Shown here: positions 23,986 through 25,291 of the stretch, piece by piece
Layout of the letters: each line of letters opens with the position of its first letter
Numbering within the stretch: position 1 is the stretch's first letter
Virus record (IMG/VR): IMGVR_UViG_3300025598_000159
Span: 1-25,291 of that record
DNA: 25,291 bases
Source of the DNA: a virus
Strand: one strand, 5' to 3'
Position numbers and translations under genes: made by a program
Notes under the pieces: generated by a model
What the model was told of the DNA's origin: nothing
Database searches by the model: none
The model's input: only the letters and a program-made list of their open reading frames with translations

Positions 23986-24170
23986 GCTGTTAACTCCTCA
24001 ACGCGCTTGTCCATCTCTGCAAAGAAGCGATCGCGGCTGTTCTTGTCCTTGATTAGCAAACCAATGAACCGCCTGTGCGATGTCTCTTGCTCACGGTAAA
24101 CAATACAAAACACTGTGGCTAGGATAGCCCACAGCAACAAAAACATATCGGCAAATGTAATTTCAATCAT
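23982..24170 (-). CDS. Small single-pass membrane protein, 62 aa
   Basis: The product is MIEITFADMFLLLWAILATV followed by FCIVY, a single transmembrane helix of about 20 residues (6-25), then a basic and charged helix (REQETSHRRFIGLLIKDKNS) to the end. The N-terminus out and positive C-terminus in is the expected orientation by the positive-inside rule. SD AAGGAG with the ATGA overlap shows coupling to the gene before it. Such small early membrane proteins are often superinfection or host-takeover factors, but that is inference. Confidence 0.7.
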   Translation of the reverse strand: MIEITFADMFLLLWAILATVFCIVYREQETSHRRFIGLLIKDKNSRDRFFAEMDKRVEELTA

Positions 24171-24184
24171 GTGTTCTTCTCCTT
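24167..24184 (-). promoter_or_regulatory. Coupling junction: SD plus ATGA overlap (copy 1)
   Basis: AAGGAG followed by AAGAACAC and ATGA. It ends the 72-residue gene and starts the membrane-protein gene. The same string, with one to three changes, occurs at 24382 and 24573. Confidence 0.75.
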
Positions 24185-24385
24185 GTTAATCCCTGCCATG
24201 AATCCTTTGTCCCATGCCTTCGCCCAGCAGATGCACCACAGGTCGTAGTAGCCACGGTTAAGTGGGAAGCCAAAGCCTTCTTCTGAAAACATGGCCTTCA
24301 CGTCTTTGCGCTTTATGAACGACTCCCACGAATTGTCTCGTTCACGGTTCATTAGTGGCACATCATCAAACAGTCCTTCACTCAT
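24167..24385 (-). CDS. 72-aa Trp-rich early protein, function unknown
   Basis: From ATG 24383-24385 (SD GAGGAG, ATGA overlap with the upstream stop) the product starts MSEGLFDDVPLMNRERDNSW. It is rich in aromatic residues toward the end: GYYDLWCICWAKAWDKGFMA, a helix with Trp and Cys on it. It ends in KEKNT, a tail also found on the two genes before it because it is written by the ribosome-binding site of the following gene. The 19-codon extension upstream overlaps the previous gene and has no SD. Function unknown. Confidence 0.7.
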   Translation of the reverse strand: MSEGLFDDVPLMNRERDNSWESFIKRKDVKAMFSEEGFGFPLNRGYYDLWCICWAKAWDKGFMAGINKEKNT

Positions 24386-24399
24386 GTGTTCTTCTCCTC
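24382..24399 (-). promoter_or_regulatory. Coupling junction: SD plus ATGA overlap (copy 2)
   Basis: GAGGAG, then AAGAACAC and ATGA, joining the 64- and 72-residue genes. Fourteen bases, from AAGAACACATGA back into the SD, are identical to copy 1. Confidence 0.75.
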
Positions 24400-24576
24400 T
24401 TTGGAAAACGTGTCGATGCAGGGGCAGCCGCGCTCCATGCAAGCGGGATCAAGATCAGGGATGTGCTTGTTGATAGCCTCGGCAATCTTTTGGCGCAGCA
24501 AGCTGGGGCTTGCGTGAAACAACACCGCAATATCCATCAGCTCCTCAACGAGTGGTTTGGATTGTTCGTATCTCAT
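24382..24576 (-). CDS. 64-aa early protein with Cys cluster, function unknown
   Basis: The product starts MRYEQSKPLVEELMDIAVLF, has a basic helix (ASPSLLRQKIAEAINKHIP) and then DPACMERGCPCIDTF, in which three cysteines (C-x4-C-x-C) could bind a metal or form a disulphide. It ends EEKNT. The ATG 24574-24576 overlaps the upstream stop as ATGA with a strong SD. Helical with a compact Cys end; no family recognised. Confidence 0.65.
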   Translation of the reverse strand: MRYEQSKPLVEELMDIAVLFHASPSLLRQKIAEAINKHIPDLDPACMERGCPCIDTFSKEEKNT

Positions 24577-24590
24577 GTATTTTTCTCCTT
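24573..24590 (-). promoter_or_regulatory. Coupling junction: SD plus ATGA overlap (copy 3)
   Basis: AAGGAG, then AAAAATAC and ATGA, joining the 65- and 64-residue genes. It differs from copy 1 at two bases in the spacer, both silent or conservative for the shared KEKNT tail. Confidence 0.75.
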
Positions 24591-24770
24591 GTCGTATGGC
24601 CCTACCCCCAACTCTTTGGCGATTTTGTGTTGCAACTCCGTGATTCGGTGAGTGTTGCCAGCCACTTGTGCATTTAGCAAACGAACATAACCAAGCGTGT
24701 TTTCATTGTGGTCTACAAGCAAACGCAGCTCTTCTTGCAACCGTTTTAGATACGTTGTTGGTTTATCCAT
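24573..24770 (-). CDS. 65-aa coiled-coil early protein, function unknown
   Basis: The product is almost all helix: MDKPTTYLKRLQEELRLLVD, then NENTLGYVRLLNAQVAGNTH, then RITELQHKIAKELG, with leucines every three or four residues, as for a coiled coil that makes oligomers. The end is KEKNT. ATG 24768-24770 with SD AAGGAG; its start overlaps the previous gene by eight bases. No family recognised. Confidence 0.65.
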   Translation of the reverse strand: MDKPTTYLKRLQEELRLLVDHNENTLGYVRLLNAQVAGNTHRITELQHKIAKELGVGPYDKEKNT

Positions 24771-25164
24771 TTTTGCTCCTTAGTTTGTCGGCAATGGCTC
24801 GATAGACTTCATAGTTGGTTGCAACGGCATCAAAGGTTTTTCGTCGAATTTCTATGATTTCGTCATCCGTCAAGCCCACCCATTCTTTGGGGAGTTTGTA
24901 GTCTTTCTTTGCCAAGTCTATTGCCGCATTCTGCATCTGAAACAGACACGTGTTTAAACGCTGTACTTCTGTAAGCAACTGCCCAATGGTGCGGTAGCAC
25001 TCCGCATGTAGGTTGTTGGCATCGTTGTAGTTGGTAGTGCCAGCCTGACAGAGCTTCATAATTTTCTCAACCGCCTCTGATGAGAACGTACCTGTTGGCA
25101 AATCGTACCGTCTGCTGACGTAAACCATTTTGTCAGGGTCTGTTGGATGTGGTTTAACCGGCAT
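24763..25164 (-). CDS. 133-aa early protein, function unknown
   Basis: From ATG 25162-25164 (SD CAAGGAG, eight bases ahead) the product begins MPVKPHPTDPDKMVYVSRRY. It then has helical parts (SEAVEKIMKLCQAG, AECYRTIGQLLTEVQRLNTC) and ends with DDEIIEIRRKTFDAVATNY. The nine-codon upstream extension overlaps the previous gene and lacks an SD. It overlaps the partial gene at its start by 11 bases and the 65-residue gene by eight. Mostly helical; no enzyme motif or family recognised. Confidence 0.65.
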   Translation of the reverse strand: MPVKPHPTDPDKMVYVSRRYDLPTGTFSSEAVEKIMKLCQAGTTNYNDANNLHAECYRTIGQLLTEVQRLNTCLFQMQNAAIDLAKKDYKLPKEWVGLTDDEIIEIRRKTFDAVATNYEVYRAIADKLRSKNG

Positions 25165-25291
25165 TGTTTTTCTCCTTGAGTTTGGCTTCAATGGCTTCTT
25201 TGAGTTCGTGAATTAACCAATAAATTCCTTCTGCATCTCCGCCCATTTCAACCCAAAGATTAGCCACGGCATCAACTATTTTTCTGTCTGC
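25154..25291 (-). CDS. C-terminal end of a small early protein (partial)
   Basis: A frame enters from the right edge and stops at TAA (25154-25156), giving 45 residues with NLWVEMGGDAEGIYWLIHEL in the middle and KEKNNAG at the end. Its tail contains the ribosome-binding site of the next gene, the same arrangement as in the other small genes here. The start lies outside the window. No family recognised. Confidence 0.6.
   Translation of the reverse strand, partial: ADRKIVDAVANLWVEMGGDAEGIYWLIHELKEAIEAKLKEKNNAG

Overview
The window is a stretch of a tailed double-stranded DNA bacteriophage genome. It has two convergent blocks of tightly packed genes, with overlapping starts and stops, strong Shine-Dalgarno (SD) sequences and no tRNA, rRNA, insertion sequence, integrase or CRISPR array that I can see. 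Base composition is near 50% GC and bacterial-type ribosome binding sites are used throughout. The host is therefore a bacterium, but nothing here identifies it; a freshwater proteobacterial host is only a guess from general resemblance to environmental phage genomes. The mix of structural genes, with no tail tape measure and very large Gly/Ala/Gln-rich virion-type proteins, is more podovirus-like than siphovirus- or myovirus-like (inference).

Left block, plus strand, 1-12704: virion genes. In order they are the C-terminal end of a structural protein, a 104-residue protein, a 479-residue Gly/Ala-rich protein, a GNAT-like protein, a 686-residue protein built of Gln/Gly/Asn/Tyr repeats, a 563-residue protein, and a giant 2165-residue polyvalent protein. 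The giant protein carries a zinc-peptidase motif and an LPD38-like C-terminal part. Three of these proteins share a short glycine-rich GGI...Y..GG element. Together they look like proteins packaged in the capsid and ejected with the DNA.

Right block, minus strand, read from 25291 down to 12550: early and replication genes. It starts with a run of small unknown genes coupled by ATGA overlaps (25291-23982). Next come a nucleotidyltransferase-like protein, two small proteins (one winged-helix-like) and a VRR-NUC nuclease. Then follow a family A DNA polymerase with intact 3'-5' exonuclease, a small HExxH protein, a Cas4/RecB-type nuclease with a four-cysteine set, an HNH-type nuclease and an SNF2-type helicase. 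The block ends with a coiled-coil protein, a four-cysteine protein with an SSB-like acidic tail, a helix-turn-helix protein, a 62-residue protein ending in a sliding-clamp-binding motif, a primase-helicase and a small TTG-start gene. That last gene runs antisense into the 3' end of the giant virion gene.

Functionally the right block amounts to a nearly self-contained replication and recombination set: polymerase, primase-helicase, SNF2 helicase, candidate SSB and three nucleases. Apart from one 78-base gap at 17628-17705, the whole window is coding. No stretch over 300 bases lacks a gene.
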